Assembly (NCBI GenBank): GCA_003697085.1
Contig: RFFU01000074.1
Span: 124,001 to 188,000, forward strand
Direction of reading: 5' to 3'
DNA: 64,000 nucleotides
DNA from: Candidatus Hydrogenedentota bacterium
GTDB taxonomy: Bacteria > UBA8481 > J006
Part shown: piece after piece, positions 45,569 through 54,837 of the stretch
How positions within the stretch are numbered: position 1 is the first letter of the stretch
Layout of the letters: each line of letters opens with the position of its first letter
The notes under the pieces: model-generated
The model's input: only the letters and a program-made list of their open reading frames with translations
Told to the model about the DNA's origin: nothing
Databases searched by the model: none
Made by a program: the position numbers and the translations under genes

Positions 45569-46726
45569 ATGGCGCTATTTGTTTTGGGAAACTTGAGAAC
45601 AGGTGCTCTCATCAGTGTTCTTCTTTTTTTTCTGTCGATTCGTGCGGATGCGTTGGCCGGAACCACAGTGGAGAAATTGGAACGATGGGAGGCGAGGATA
45701 AAAGAAGTTTCGCGAAGGGATCGGTATCCGGAGGAATTCAAGAAGGAATTGGTCTTTCAAAAGGGAGTTCTTGAGATTCTTTTGAGGGGCCTCGAGACAG
45801 ATGCGAAAGTACGTAGAAAGTGGAGAGAGGAGGTAATAATCCACCGAAAAAGAATAAAGAAGAACGCGGATTATCTGAAGATAAGGAAATTGCGGAAAGA
45901 GAGGCGGGCACTTCGAGAGGAGTTTTGGGATTCCGCGACAAGGATTTACCAAGTGATGGGAGGAAAAGCAAAGAAAAAGTGGGGGGAGATGGTTGAGGAG
46001 TTGGACTATTTGTGGGAAACGGCCGAATTAGAACTCCAAAGGGAGAGGAGTCTGTTAGCGCAGAATGAAAAAAAGGAGAAGAATTTGGAAAAAGAGATTC
46101 GAAAGCGAAAAGAAACTTTTCTCAAGTTGGAAGCCGCGATGAGAGAAATTTCTTTTAATCAGGAAGAAGAGATCGTTTTCGAATTTGGCGAAAGGTGTTT
46201 TTCGGACGGCGTTCGGGCGGGTGCTTTGGAGGAGCAGATTGCCTTGTTAAAGGGCGATTTCGGAAGGGTGAATCGGGAAAAGCAGATTGGAGTGGCTCTA
46301 AGGCATCTAAAGCTGCTGCGGGAAAAGGAGGAGATCGACTGGAGCGTCGATCTTCTCGTGGACGACCTTTATTACAGAAATATGAAAAAGCTCGTGGAGC
46401 GAAATCGGGTACTCCCGAAGGATATTCGGCGATCACGATTGAAACAATTAACGTCCGAAGAAAAAATCAACAGGTTAAGAGGCGAATTGAGACATCTGCA
46501 AGTGCTTCTAGCGATTTTGGGAGAAGAGCGGCAGTATTGTGAAAAACTCGACGGGTTTCCTTGTGAAATACGGAAGATTGAAGGAGAAAGAGAAAGAACG
46601 GCGTATGAAATTGAAACGAAGATGATGGAGATCGAACGAATGGAAGCGCAACAAAAAGGGGATAGGAAGACATTACGGAGACTTGAAAAGAAGATGCAGG
46701 AGCATAAGCGGTTGAGGATTCGATGA
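45569..46726 (+). CDS. Unrecognised exported coiled-coil protein in the T2SS operon
   Basis: A 385-residue protein with no family I recognise. ATG 45569 starts 19 bases after the secretin stop. A signal peptide or anchor is visible (GALISVLLFFLSIRADALAG); nearly all the rest is charged helix with heptad-like spacing (KLRKERRALREEFWD, EKKEKNLEKEIRKRKE, KTLRRLEKKMQEHKRL), predicted to be long coiled coil. Lys, Arg and Glu make up a large share. The TGA overlaps the ATG of the next gene (ATGA), so the two are coupled. Position suggests a periplasmic structural or assembly partner of this secretion system, perhaps replacing a pilotin or peptidoglycan-spacer function. That role is inference. Confidence 0.7.
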   Translation: MALFVLGNLRTGALISVLLFFLSIRADALAGTTVEKLERWEARIKEVSRRDRYPEEFKKELVFQKGVLEILLRGLETDAKVRRKWREEVIIHRKRIKKNADYLKIRKLRKERRALREEFWDSATRIYQVMGGKAKKKWGEMVEELDYLWETAELELQRERSLLAQNEKKEKNLEKEIRKRKETFLKLEAAMREISFNQEEEIVFEFGERCFSDGVRAGALEEQIALLKGDFGRVNREKQIGVALRHLKLLREKEEIDWSVDLLVDDLYYRNMKKLVERNRVLPKDIRRSRLKQLTSEEKINRLRGELRHLQVLLAILGEERQYCEKLDGFPCEIRKIEGERERTAYEIETKMMEIERMEAQQKGDRKTLRRLEKKMQEHKRLRIR

Positions 46727-48045
46727 TTCGTTCGAAACGCATTTTTTATCCGATCGCGGGTGTCGTCATTTCCACAGTGGTCGTATTAGGAATGCAATTT
46801 ATCTGCAACAAAGCGCCAGGAGAGTTAAGGTATCTTAATAAAAGAGGTGAAAGAGCGAAGTATCGCATGATGATCCACGTTGTATGCAGGACGTCAGAAG
46901 GCGACTCTATTCTTCAAAGTGTCGATTGGACCCTACGAGGAGAATTAAAGGAATACGTAAAGAGCATCGGGAAAAAGTCGGGTGTGGCTCAAGTGGAGTA
47001 CTCTTTTTCTGGGGGAAAACTTTCGTTTCTTAATTCGGAGGGAGAGGGTGGGGTTTTTCGGTTGCCTGCTACTAAAATAGTCTGCAAAAGAAATTCATTT
47101 TCTACGCTGCGAAAAATGGTTTCTCGAAGGGGAAAAGGCGTTAAGGAGGAAAAAGATCTTGCATCCTTATTTGAAAGGACGTTTGTCCCGGATTTTCTGG
47201 AGCCTCCCTTATCTCAAGAAAAGAAGAGGAAATGGAGGTGGTTTCGGAGTTTGCGGGAGGGGGAAAGATGGAAAAAAAGCGTCCCGGTAATAATTCCTTT
47301 TTTGGAGGAAGAGGTATCGTTGCCGGGACGATATCATGTAGAAAATATCGAGATCAGAAAGAAGACCGTGGATATAAAAGGGGAGTATGAGAAAAGGATT
47401 GCAACGAGGGAAGGCCTCGGTTTTACTTCAAGCGATGGCATCGTCTTTTATCTGCGGGGCGGCATTTCCGGAGTCTCCCGATCAAAATTTGATTACCGGT
47501 TGGGACGGGTTCTCGCATCTTCGGCAAAAATCAATGCCCAGTTTCGTTATGCGGATTTTCCACTGGATAAGGAAAAGAGTGATGCAGGAGGTAAGAGAAG
47601 AACAAGCATTAGTAAACCGGTCGAGAGGGGGAGAGATATCCTAAAGATCGCAATGCAAATCCTTCAGACGGTTTTTCTTCCGGTTCCGGCCCGTGCACAG
47701 GAAGGTCGCTGGATTTTCGTGGATGGGAGAAAGCCGACAGAAGAAAAAAAGGAGACCCTTTCCGAGAACGGAACGAAAGGAAGTGAAGCTCCGACAGGAC
47801 GATCAGCGAAAGAAGACGAATTCTTGGCGCAGTACGATGTGTTTTTTGAAGATGAGACGGACAAGGTTCTGGAAGACACGGGGGTGTTCCAGGAGGAAGG
47901 ATCGAATGACACGTCGAAAGCCGAACAATACGGAGGAAGTGGCTTTCGTCCAGAGGTGGAGATTTATTTTGATGAAGATGAAGTATCTCCTTTGCTTCGC
48001 GCGATGATAGAGATTCAATATGAGTTTAGAAGAGTCGGCAAATGA
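46723..48045 (+). CDS. Unrecognised membrane-anchored protein in the T2SS operon
   Basis: A 440-residue protein with an N-terminal membrane helix (YPIAGVVISTVVVLGMQFI) and a largely soluble beta-rich middle (RYHVENIEIRKKTVDIKGEY, KFDYRLGRVLASSAKINAQF). Near residue 310 a second hydrophobic stretch ends in PVPARAQEG, which resembles a signal-peptidase site inside the protein. The C-terminal ~110 residues are acidic and low in complexity (SEAPTGRSAKEDEF, DEDEVSPLL). Family is not recognised. Its ATG overlaps the stop of the coiled-coil gene, and it is the last gene of the gspG-gspD run, so it is probably an accessory part of the secretion apparatus or a cargo factor. Confidence 0.65.
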   Translation: MIRSKRIFYPIAGVVISTVVVLGMQFICNKAPGELRYLNKRGERAKYRMMIHVVCRTSEGDSILQSVDWTLRGELKEYVKSIGKKSGVAQVEYSFSGGKLSFLNSEGEGGVFRLPATKIVCKRNSFSTLRKMVSRRGKGVKEEKDLASLFERTFVPDFLEPPLSQEKKRKWRWFRSLREGERWKKSVPVIIPFLEEEVSLPGRYHVENIEIRKKTVDIKGEYEKRIATREGLGFTSSDGIVFYLRGGISGVSRSKFDYRLGRVLASSAKINAQFRYADFPLDKEKSDAGGKRRTSISKPVERGRDILKIAMQILQTVFLPVPARAQEGRWIFVDGRKPTEEKKETLSENGTKGSEAPTGRSAKEDEFLAQYDVFFEDETDKVLEDTGVFQEEGSNDTSKAEQYGGSGFRPEVEIYFDEDEVSPLLRAMIEIQYEFRRVGK

Positions 48046-48078
48046 GTGTTTGAAGAATCGAAGAAAAATCCAATTAAG

Positions 48079-48113
48079 GTCCCGAGGGGACTAAACTCAA
48101 TGCCGGGAGTTTA
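48079..48113. promoter_or_regulatory. Two adjacent stem-loops before the acyltransferase gene
   Basis: GTCCC (48079-48083) pairs with GGGAC (48087-48091), and TAAACTC (48092-48098) with GAGTTTA (48107-48113), both perfect. GACT (48089-48092) could also pair with AGTC (48121-48124). They lie between the T2SS operon and the GTG start of the acyltransferase. They could be a terminator without T-run or a leader element. Confidence 0.35.
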
Positions 48114-48129
48114 ACGATCTAGTCAATGC

Positions 48130-48912
48130 GTGCGTAACGAAGCAATCGCCTCAAAATATTGGGATTTGCTTCGTCGCTGCGCTTCTTGCAATCACCCGGA
48201 ATGGCTTAAGTTCCTGACATTGGGGCTAAACTTGAATACAACAATGAGGTGGAAAATGGGAGCTTTCATAAAAGAATTTCCAAAATTTGATTCCGCGCTG
48301 AGAAAGATCAAAACAGGGTTGCATCGAAGGCGTTTGGGGGCATTGGGGGCTGATACCTTCATCGATATCGACACGGTCATAAAAGTTCCGGAGAAGATCT
48401 TTATAGGAAGTGAGTGTTTTTTGGCGGAGAAGGTCATATTGGAGGCACGGACGGAGAAGGACCGCGGTATTGTTTTAGGGGACAGGGTGGTGATTCGAGA
48501 AAACACGATATTAACAGCCACGCGGGGAACGATAGTTCTCGATGACAATGCGTGGGTTGGCCCGAATTGTCTTTTTTATGGAAACGGTGGTCTTGTCATT
48601 GGAAAGAAAGTTCTGATTGCCGGCCATACAGTGATTGCGACTATCAATCACAATTTTGACCGGTTAGACGTTCCCATATACGATCAGGGGACGACATTCG
48701 AACCTGTAACAATTTGTGACGGAGCCTGGGTGGGCCTTAACACCTCGATAATGCCCGGTGTCACGATCGGAGAAGGGGCTGTTGTAGGCGCTGGTTCGGT
48801 GGTGACAAAAAACATTCCGCCCTACTGTATCGCCGTAGGAAATCCCGCACGTGTCGTTAAGAAGAGAGAGGGCAAGACAGAGAGGCCGAGTCTACGAGTT
48901 ATGGAAGAATAA
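48130..48912 (+). CDS. Hexapeptide-repeat acyltransferase (LbetaH, O-acetyltransferase-like)
   Basis: A 260-residue protein with a helical N-terminal part and a left-handed beta-helix formed by hexapeptide repeats ([LIV]-G-x4), for example IFIGSECFLAEKVILEA, IVLDDNAWVGPNCLFYGN, LVIGKKVLIAGHTVIA and VTIGEGAVVGAGSVVTK. The catalytic His region of maltose/galactoside-type acetyltransferases is ATINHNFD. The end GNPARVVKKR is typical of this family. It most likely moves an acetyl group from acetyl-CoA to a sugar or nucleotide sugar in cell-surface glycan synthesis. Start GTG 48130 is the first in frame; no clear Shine-Dalgarno is near, and ATG 48244 is a possible shorter start. Confidence 0.85.
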   Translation: MRNEAIASKYWDLLRRCASCNHPEWLKFLTLGLNLNTTMRWKMGAFIKEFPKFDSALRKIKTGLHRRRLGALGADTFIDIDTVIKVPEKIFIGSECFLAEKVILEARTEKDRGIVLGDRVVIRENTILTATRGTIVLDDNAWVGPNCLFYGNGGLVIGKKVLIAGHTVIATINHNFDRLDVPIYDQGTTFEPVTICDGAWVGLNTSIMPGVTIGEGAVVGAGSVVTKNIPPYCIAVGNPARVVKKREGKTERPSLRVMEE

Positions 48913-48932
48913 TCAGCGGCCGGCCGAGGAGG

Positions 48933-51314
48933 TCAATCGGCAACGATACGAAGGGTTTTTATCTCGTTGGGTTGGAAGGTAAGAGAAGAGGAGGTAACGA
49001 TAGAGAGCGGTTCCTCTAGGAGGTTGGACAGGTAAACGTGTCGAAAAGAGGGACAAAGTCGGAAGCGAGGCCGCACTGTTCTTTTGGAGGTATTGTACAA
49101 ACGTACAATAATGGCCTTTTTATCTTCTGAAATTTTCAAGGTTGATAATTGAATCGCAGGGTTGGACAGAGAGAAAGGTGCTTGGGGAAGCGGCCCAAAG
49201 GGGATCAGTCGGACGGAGTTCATAAAGAGATCTGCCCGAAGAAAGCATTCTTCGAAAGTTTCGAACGGAGACCAACCATATTCAACGGATATTTTTCCGA
49301 TGCACTGAGATTCTCCGGTTCGTATGAAGGGACCGGCCTCGTTTCTTCGATTTGGAATATTGCCGCGGGAAAGCCATCCGGTGGAGCGGAGCAAGGTTAT
49401 TCCAAGACTTGGCTGGGAAAGGTGTGCATCGTATTCAGGGAGTCCGAGGCCGAAGAGGACGATATGGCGATCGGTAACGAAACGTTGCATGGGCGCTGTT
49501 GAAGAGGGCGCCTCATGGCGTAAGGAAACCGGCCGCCGTAACTCGTGGAGGGAGGGGGGGGTTCTTTCTACAACACCAAAATGGTCTTCAGCGAAAATCC
49601 TCGATATCCTTTTTGTCGAAAAACGGACTTGGAAACGATGGTCGCAAGCCTCGTTTATCCACTGTGTTCGGAAGCGAAGCAGAGGATCTCCCGCCCGGAT
49701 TTCCATTGTAGTGGAAAATCGGGTGGGGATTGTGTAGGGGGAACGTGTCTTTTCATCGGGGTGAAGAGCGGTTGGAACCGAAAGAAAATGGAAGAATTTA
49801 ATTCGCGCGATTTCAGGCGTGAGAATTTCAAGGGACCAATCCAGGAATTTCGGAGAGAGTGGCCGATCCTTCTCCAAGGGACAGAAGTTGTATTCGTCGC
49901 CCTTGTCGGCCTCATCTTGAAAAAAGAAAAGGTTTCGAAACGAATTATTTGTTTTCAAGTCTCGGACGGTCACGCGGCCTTTTTTTGATATTGTAATGAC
50001 CAAACGTCCGTTTTTTATCACGTTGTTTTCTGCGCGGACGGCGATTCCTTTAGGTGGCCGGGTAGAGTGAGAAAGCGGCACGGTCGTCAAAGGAGGTATG
50101 GAAGGGAAGAAGTGAAAGGCGTCGTCGGTTGGATCGTGAACGACACCACGGAAGGGGTGCAAAGTTGCATTAAAAACAAAAGCGTTCTTTTGGCCTTTGG
50201 GTACGGAAGAAAAGATTTTGCGAAAGGAAGCGGTAATTCCGCGGCGGAGGGCACGATAGCGTTTCAGCATATCTCGGTGAACGGCATCAATGGAACAGCC
50301 GCAGATCGAGTCGTGAGGATGGTTTTCCAAGAGGAGGTTCCAGAGCATCTTCGAACTTGAAAGGGTGGAGGACGGTTGGTTTGCTGATGAAAGGGCCAAC
50401 AACGGATCAAGGATTCGCGCCAATGTCCATTGGTGTTCAGCGTTTTCTTTTTTGAGATAGAGTCTAGAGGAATAGACGCCCGGAAGGAGAAAAATCCGGC
50501 CTGTATCGCGAAACTCGCCCGTCAATTTTGGGAGGTCGTCTGGAAGGCGGTCAAGGAAGTCGATCGGAGTGCTTGGAACAAATTTGATATTTTTTAAGTG
50601 CGAACAAAGAAACCGGAGTTTGGATTTTAGACGATTTGGAAGAGGATGATGATCAGCCCCTATAGGTAAAAGTAGTTTCGGAACACCAGAGCGTTTTTTC
50701 ACCGAGGAGAGCCATGTTTGGAAGGCGCGAAGGCGTTTTTGCGGGGTGATCGGCCCCTCCAGAGGATGAGAATCGTGAAAAAAGACATGATAATAGCCCT
50801 CTGTTAAGTGATAGGTTTTCACAGTGGAACCGTCCGGCCCTTCCCACCAAAATGCCGATAGGGGAGGGTCAATACCTCTCCAAACGATGGACGAATTGAT
50901 GCCAACTCCTTTGAGGAGGGTGGGGATCCAGCGTGAGTGGCCGAAGGAATCCGGAAGGTAGCCGACGAAATCTTTAACGTGGAATTGTCTAGCGGTTTCG
51001 ATTCCATAGAGGAGGTTGCGAACGAGGGATTCGCCCGAGACGAGAAATTCATCGGCCAATACAGTCCAGGGGCCGAAAAAAAGGCGCTGCGAGCGGCAAA
51101 AATCGATGATGTCCTTTTTTCTTTCGGGGCGACGATCTAAGTAATCCCGGAGGACAATGGTTTGCCCATCGAAGTAAAACGAATGGATCGTATCCTCGGC
51201 GAGAGCGTCGAGGACTCCGTCGAAGGTTTTGATGAGTTCCGATTGGAATTCGCGAAACGTCTTGTGCCATTCGCGATCCCAATGGGTGTGAAGATAAAAA
51301 TAAACTTTTAACAC
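48933..51314 (-). CDS. GH38 family alpha-mannosidase
   Basis: A 793-residue GH38 enzyme, a zinc-dependent retaining alpha-mannosidase. Seen: the zinc-binding HTHWDREW (residues 9-16, likely ligands His11 and Asp13), the nucleophile Asp122 in PDSFGHSRW, LPIGADHHPL, and a further zinc His in the HPHDSICGCS motif. The C-terminal beta domains are present (HDPTDDAFHFF onward, YGWSPFETFEECF). No signal peptide, so it is cytoplasmic. The start is GTG 51314, just before KVYFYLHTHWD, as usual for the family. Bacterial relatives trim alpha-mannose from host or microbial glycans, or mannosylglycerate. The gene stands alone on the minus strand, convergent with the acyltransferase and divergent from the histidine-phosphatase gene. 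Confidence 0.93.
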   Translation of the reverse strand: MLKVYFYLHTHWDREWHKTFREFQSELIKTFDGVLDALAEDTIHSFYFDGQTIVLRDYLDRRPERKKDIIDFCRSQRLFFGPWTVLADEFLVSGESLVRNLLYGIETARQFHVKDFVGYLPDSFGHSRWIPTLLKGVGINSSIVWRGIDPPLSAFWWEGPDGSTVKTYHLTEGYYHVFFHDSHPLEGPITPQKRLRAFQTWLSSVKKRSGVPKLLLPIGADHHPLPNRLKSKLRFLCSHLKNIKFVPSTPIDFLDRLPDDLPKLTGEFRDTGRIFLLPGVYSSRLYLKKENAEHQWTLARILDPLLALSSANQPSSTLSSSKMLWNLLLENHPHDSICGCSIDAVHRDMLKRYRALRRGITASFRKIFSSVPKGQKNAFVFNATLHPFRGVVHDPTDDAFHFFPSIPPLTTVPLSHSTRPPKGIAVRAENNVIKNGRLVITISKKGRVTVRDLKTNNSFRNLFFFQDEADKGDEYNFCPLEKDRPLSPKFLDWSLEILTPEIARIKFFHFLSVPTALHPDEKTRSPYTIPTRFSTTMEIRAGDPLLRFRTQWINEACDHRFQVRFSTKRISRIFAEDHFGVVERTPPSLHELRRPVSLRHEAPSSTAPMQRFVTDRHIVLFGLGLPEYDAHLSQPSLGITLLRSTGWLSRGNIPNRRNEAGPFIRTGESQCIGKISVEYGWSPFETFEECFLRADLFMNSVRLIPFGPLPQAPFSLSNPAIQLSTLKISEDKKAIIVRLYNTSKRTVRPRFRLCPSFRHVYLSNLLEEPLSIVTSSSLTFQPNEIKTLRIVAD

Positions 51315-51463
51315 CTGGTGCTAAACCTTTCCAAAAACGGAGTTACAGACAAGAACGATTCTGACGTATCTACACTTAACGAGAAATTTCTTTTCGCGCA
51401 AGCCTAATTGTGTTAGAATTTTTGTATTTACAGCGTTATAAGTTAGGAAAAGGAGAGGGTTCA

Positions 51464-52129
51464 TTGAAATTAATGTTCGTGCGGCATGGTGAGATGGGGG
51501 ATCATCCCCGCCCTCACTCCGAGGTCGAAATTCCTCCTGAGGGATACCTGACGGACCTTGGTATCCAACAAGCCCGGATGGTAACCCGATATTTGGAGCG
51601 CTTTTCGTTCCGGGCCATTTATTCGTCTCCCTATGGCCGGGCCTACCAAACGGGGTATGAACTTGCTCGGCGGAAGGGAATGGCAATAAAAATCTTGGAG
51701 TGGTTCAGGGAATTTTCGATGGGGGATGTGCATGAGGATCTTCCGGAAGAAAAACGGTATATGGAAGAGACTTGGGAAAACCCGGAAGGGTGGGAAAGCT
51801 GTCTCGGGTTTGCCGAGAGGGTTCGTAATGGGATGCGGAGGCTTCTGAGGGAATATGGAATCTGTGAGAGATACGGGGGGTTTGTATTTGAGGGCACTCC
51901 GGAAGGTACGCTTTTGTTCTTCGGTCACGGAGGGTCGATTGGGGAAGCCTTGAAATATTTACTTGGAATTCCCCCGTCTCCGCGGCCGTTTGTAAACATT
52001 CATTGCGGGGCCGCGATAATGGTGTTATTCAAAGAGATCAGAGGTGTTCATTATCCGGTGCTTTCTCTGGAGCCGCCCTTCTTCCCCGATTTCCCCGGGT
52101 GGGAGGACGGCATCAGTGTATATAATTGA
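51464..52129 (+). CDS. Histidine phosphatase (phosphoglycerate mutase-like) family protein
   Basis: A 221-residue protein of the histidine phosphatase superfamily. The catalytic RHG motif is MFVRHGEMG, with further active-site residues in SSPYGRAYQTG and FFGHGGSIGEAL. TTG 51464 is chosen because AAGGAGAGG lies five or six bases upstream and RHG follows at once; an open frame further upstream lacks such a site. The members remove phosphates from sugars, nucleotides or small phosphoesters. Given the carbohydrate genes around it a sugar phosphatase is plausible. A likely promoter, with TAGAAT at 51414-51419, lies upstream. Confidence 0.85.
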   Translation: MKLMFVRHGEMGDHPRPHSEVEIPPEGYLTDLGIQQARMVTRYLERFSFRAIYSSPYGRAYQTGYELARRKGMAIKILEWFREFSMGDVHEDLPEEKRYMEETWENPEGWESCLGFAERVRNGMRRLLREYGICERYGGFVFEGTPEGTLLFFGHGGSIGEALKYLLGIPPSPRPFVNIHCGAAIMVLFKEIRGVHYPVLSLEPPFFPDFPGWEDGISVYN

Positions 52130-52241
52130 AAGGATAAGAGGCAGGAACCCGGGAGGACGTTCTCGCTGGAGGTCTAAAACAAAGAAGATTCGGGCTGCGG
52201 TATCGAATGGTCTCAAGATACGGTGAGGGAGGGAAAGAAGG

Positions 52242-53345
52242 ATGGCGGATGTAGTTTTAAAGAACATACGGAAGGTTTATCCGGGGGGCGTTGTGGCTGT
52301 CAAAGATATCAATATCGAAATTAAGGATCAGGAGTTTGTTGTTCTGGTCGGGCCATCAGGGTGTGGAAAAACCACAACGTTGAGAATGGTGGCGGGTTTG
52401 GAGGAGATTTCGAGCGGAGATTTGTTGATTGACGGTGAGCGAATGAATGATGTCCCTCCAAAGAATCGTAACATCGCGATGGTTTTCCAGAACTATGCCT
52501 TGTATCCACATTTGACAGTTCGAGAAAACATGGCTTTTGGACTTAAGTTAAGAGGGGTTCCCAAGGTGGAGATCGAAAGACGGGTGAAAGAGGTTGCGGC
52601 GATTCTCGGTTTGGAAAGTTATCTCGATCGTCAGCCGAGTGCTCTTTCAGGGGGACAGAGGCAGCGCGTTGCACTGGGAAGAGCGATAGTGAGGAAACCA
52701 AAGGTGTTTCTCTTTGACGAACCGCTTTCCAATCTCGATGCAAAATTGAGGGTCCAGACGCGGGCTGAATTGTCAAAACTTCACCAAAAGCTACGGGCGA
52801 CGGTTTTATATGTGACTCACGATCAAGTGGAAGCGATGACCATGGGGACGCGGATCATTGTGATGAAAGACGGGGTTGTCCAACAAAATGCCTCCCCGAT
52901 CGAGACCTATGATCATCCAGCGAATATTTTTGTTGCTGGATTTATCGGTAGCCCTCCAATGAACTTTCTAGAGGTGGAAATCAAAAGAGAAGGCGACGAA
53001 TTGTATCTGGTAGGAAGCGGGTTTTCATTGCGCGCAACTCAAAACCAGAGGCAAGCGTTGGAACGAACGGGGGTTTCAGAAGTGGTTTTGGGGATTCGGC
53101 CCGAACACTTCCATGACAAATTAATGGTACCGGATGCTCCAGACGATCAGACGGTGACGGCGGTTGTGGATGTTGTTGAACCGATGGGACACGAGACATA
53201 TCTTTACTTGACGTTGGGGGGACAGACGGTAACGGCCAGGGTTGATCCGCACTGTCGCGCCCGTGTCGGACAGGACATGGATTTGGTGGTGGAAATGAAA
53301 CAGACACATGTTTTTGACAAAAGGACTGAGAGGGCGATCACCTGA
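52242..53345 (+). CDS. ABC transporter ATPase, MsmX/UgpC/MalK type
   Basis: A 367-residue ATPase of carbohydrate-uptake ABC transporters (CUT1). Seen: Walker A GPSGCGKTT (residues 38-46), the Q-loop VFQNYALYPHLTV, signature LSGGQRQRVALGRA, Walker B VFLFDEPLSNLDAKL, the H-loop YVTHDQVEAMTMG, and the C-terminal TOBE/OB region after FIGSPPMNFLEV, typical of sn-glycerol-3-phosphate, maltose and MsmX-type ATPases. GAGGGAGGG precedes ATG 52242. No permease or substrate-binding gene lies next to it, so it probably serves several CUT1 permeases encoded elsewhere, as MsmX does. It could energise uptake of oligosaccharides released by the extracellular hydrolases. Confidence 0.92.
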   Translation: MADVVLKNIRKVYPGGVVAVKDINIEIKDQEFVVLVGPSGCGKTTTLRMVAGLEEISSGDLLIDGERMNDVPPKNRNIAMVFQNYALYPHLTVRENMAFGLKLRGVPKVEIERRVKEVAAILGLESYLDRQPSALSGGQRQRVALGRAIVRKPKVFLFDEPLSNLDAKLRVQTRAELSKLHQKLRATVLYVTHDQVEAMTMGTRIIVMKDGVVQQNASPIETYDHPANIFVAGFIGSPPMNFLEVEIKREGDELYLVGSGFSLRATQNQRQALERTGVSEVVLGIRPEHFHDKLMVPDAPDDQTVTAVVDVVEPMGHETYLYLTLGGQTVTARVDPHCRARVGQDMDLVVEMKQTHVFDKRTERAIT

Positions 53346-53406
53346 CCATCGGAGGCGGATAAAACCAGGGAGATTGGGAGAACGCTCGGCGAGATCGGGA
53401 TAGGCG

Positions 53407-54837
53407 ATGGAGATTTTTATTCGAAGAAATGACCGATTTTCGGTTCGTTTTTTCGCCGCTTCCATTTTTGTTCTTCTGACAATATTTGTTGCGTGGGTGT
53501 ATGAGTATGCCGTTGGAAGCGGGGGGGCGATTCTCGCGTCGTTGGTTTTTTCGATAACCTTTCTGTTTGGGGGGTATATCGGTGGAGTTACATTTTTTCT
53601 CTTTCTTCCTTTTTTATGGTTCGTGACGCGGATGGAACCGATGTTGATGGGGAGTGTCATCGTCAGAACAGCCTATTTAGGTACGGGCGTACTAATCGTG
53701 GCGCGCACACGGCGTTTAATGGAGGCACGCCAAGCTTACGAGGGGTATCAGAGCGTCGATTCAGAGGGCGAGTTGAATCATCTCAAAAATCTTCTTTTGC
53801 ACAAGAGCGAACGGGTGGAGGCATTGCGAAGGGGAATAAAACGGATGGAAGGATTGGCTGTGGCGGCGAAAGAGTTGAACGCGGCGAACAGTGTTACGGA
53901 GGTGGCCAGAATACTGGCTGATTATGCTTCAAGGGGAGGCCGCGAAGGAACGCGAGTGGTGATATTTGCTGTTGATGATCAAGATGATGCTGAACCGCTT
54001 GCAGCGGGTAAGAACGGTGAAATTGTTACGGGAGGAAGAGAGCTGAAGCAGTTGGACGGTCAAGATTTCAATCCTTATCTTTTACGGCGGCGGATCAATA
54101 TCTTTGTAGAGGACGTTTCCGACGAGTTTCGGACGCCGCCGTTGGCGAAGGTCAACCGTGATGTTGCTTGTGTAATGGCTGTTCCTATGGTTATCGGAGA
54201 TAAGGTAGTGGGGATTATTCGGTGTGAATCGGATACGCCGCGAAATTATGAAATGGAGGACTTGCGATATATCAATTCCCTGGCCGTTCCCGGGGCTATC
54301 GCTTTAGAAAATGCACGGCTTTATTCTCAAACGGAAGAACATGCAAAGTTAGATGGATTGACGGGTGTTTTCCGCAGGGGAAGGTTAGAAGCGAGGTTGG
54401 ATTGGGAGATCAAGAGAGCCATCCGATACGGAAAACCGCTTTCTGTTCTTTTGTTGGATGTAGATCATTTCAAATCCATTAATGATTCGTACGGGCATGT
54501 GGTTGGAGATGATGTCTTACGGCGGATGGGAGGGATTCTAAAAGAGAATTTTTCAGAGCCGTATTTCGTGGGGAGATATGGAGGTGAAGAATTTTTGGTA
54601 TTGATGCCGAATCATGACACGAAGGAAGCGAAAGACCGTGCCGAGGCATTTCGAAGAAGGGTGGAAGAGACAACGTTCGGGGAAAAGATAAAAATCACTA
54701 TTTCTGGAGGAATTGCCACCTGTCCGAAGGATGCGAAAACTGACAAAAAGCTGCTCAAAATGGCGGATCGGGCTCTGTATTGTGCCAAGGAAAGTGGAAG
54801 GAATCGGATTGAAATCTTTAACGAGGGATCTCGATGA
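53407..54837 (+). CDS. Membrane diguanylate cyclase with GAF and GGDEF domains
   Basis: A 476-residue protein with two to three N-terminal membrane helices (FFAASIFVLLTIFVAWVY, ILASLVFSITFLFGGYIGG, VTFFLFLPFLWFV), a coiled-coil segment (~120-150), a GAF sensory domain (~150-310) and a GGDEF domain (~318-470). The active site is YGGEEF (preceded by GR), with DVDHFKSINDSYGH for metal and GTP binding, so it should make c-di-GMP. The residues before GR (SEPYFV) do not form an RxxD inhibitory site, so product feedback is not expected. The TGA overlaps the ATG of the second cyclase (ATGA). Start ATG 53407 has only a weak Shine-Dalgarno. Confidence 0.9.
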   Translation: MEIFIRRNDRFSVRFFAASIFVLLTIFVAWVYEYAVGSGGAILASLVFSITFLFGGYIGGVTFFLFLPFLWFVTRMEPMLMGSVIVRTAYLGTGVLIVARTRRLMEARQAYEGYQSVDSEGELNHLKNLLLHKSERVEALRRGIKRMEGLAVAAKELNAANSVTEVARILADYASRGGREGTRVVIFAVDDQDDAEPLAAGKNGEIVTGGRELKQLDGQDFNPYLLRRRINIFVEDVSDEFRTPPLAKVNRDVACVMAVPMVIGDKVVGIIRCESDTPRNYEMEDLRYINSLAVPGAIALENARLYSQTEEHAKLDGLTGVFRRGRLEARLDWEIKRAIRYGKPLSVLLLDVDHFKSINDSYGHVVGDDVLRRMGGILKENFSEPYFVGRYGGEEFLVLMPNHDTKEAKDRAEAFRRRVEETTFGEKIKITISGGIATCPKDAKTDKKLLKMADRALYCAKESGRNRIEIFNEGSR

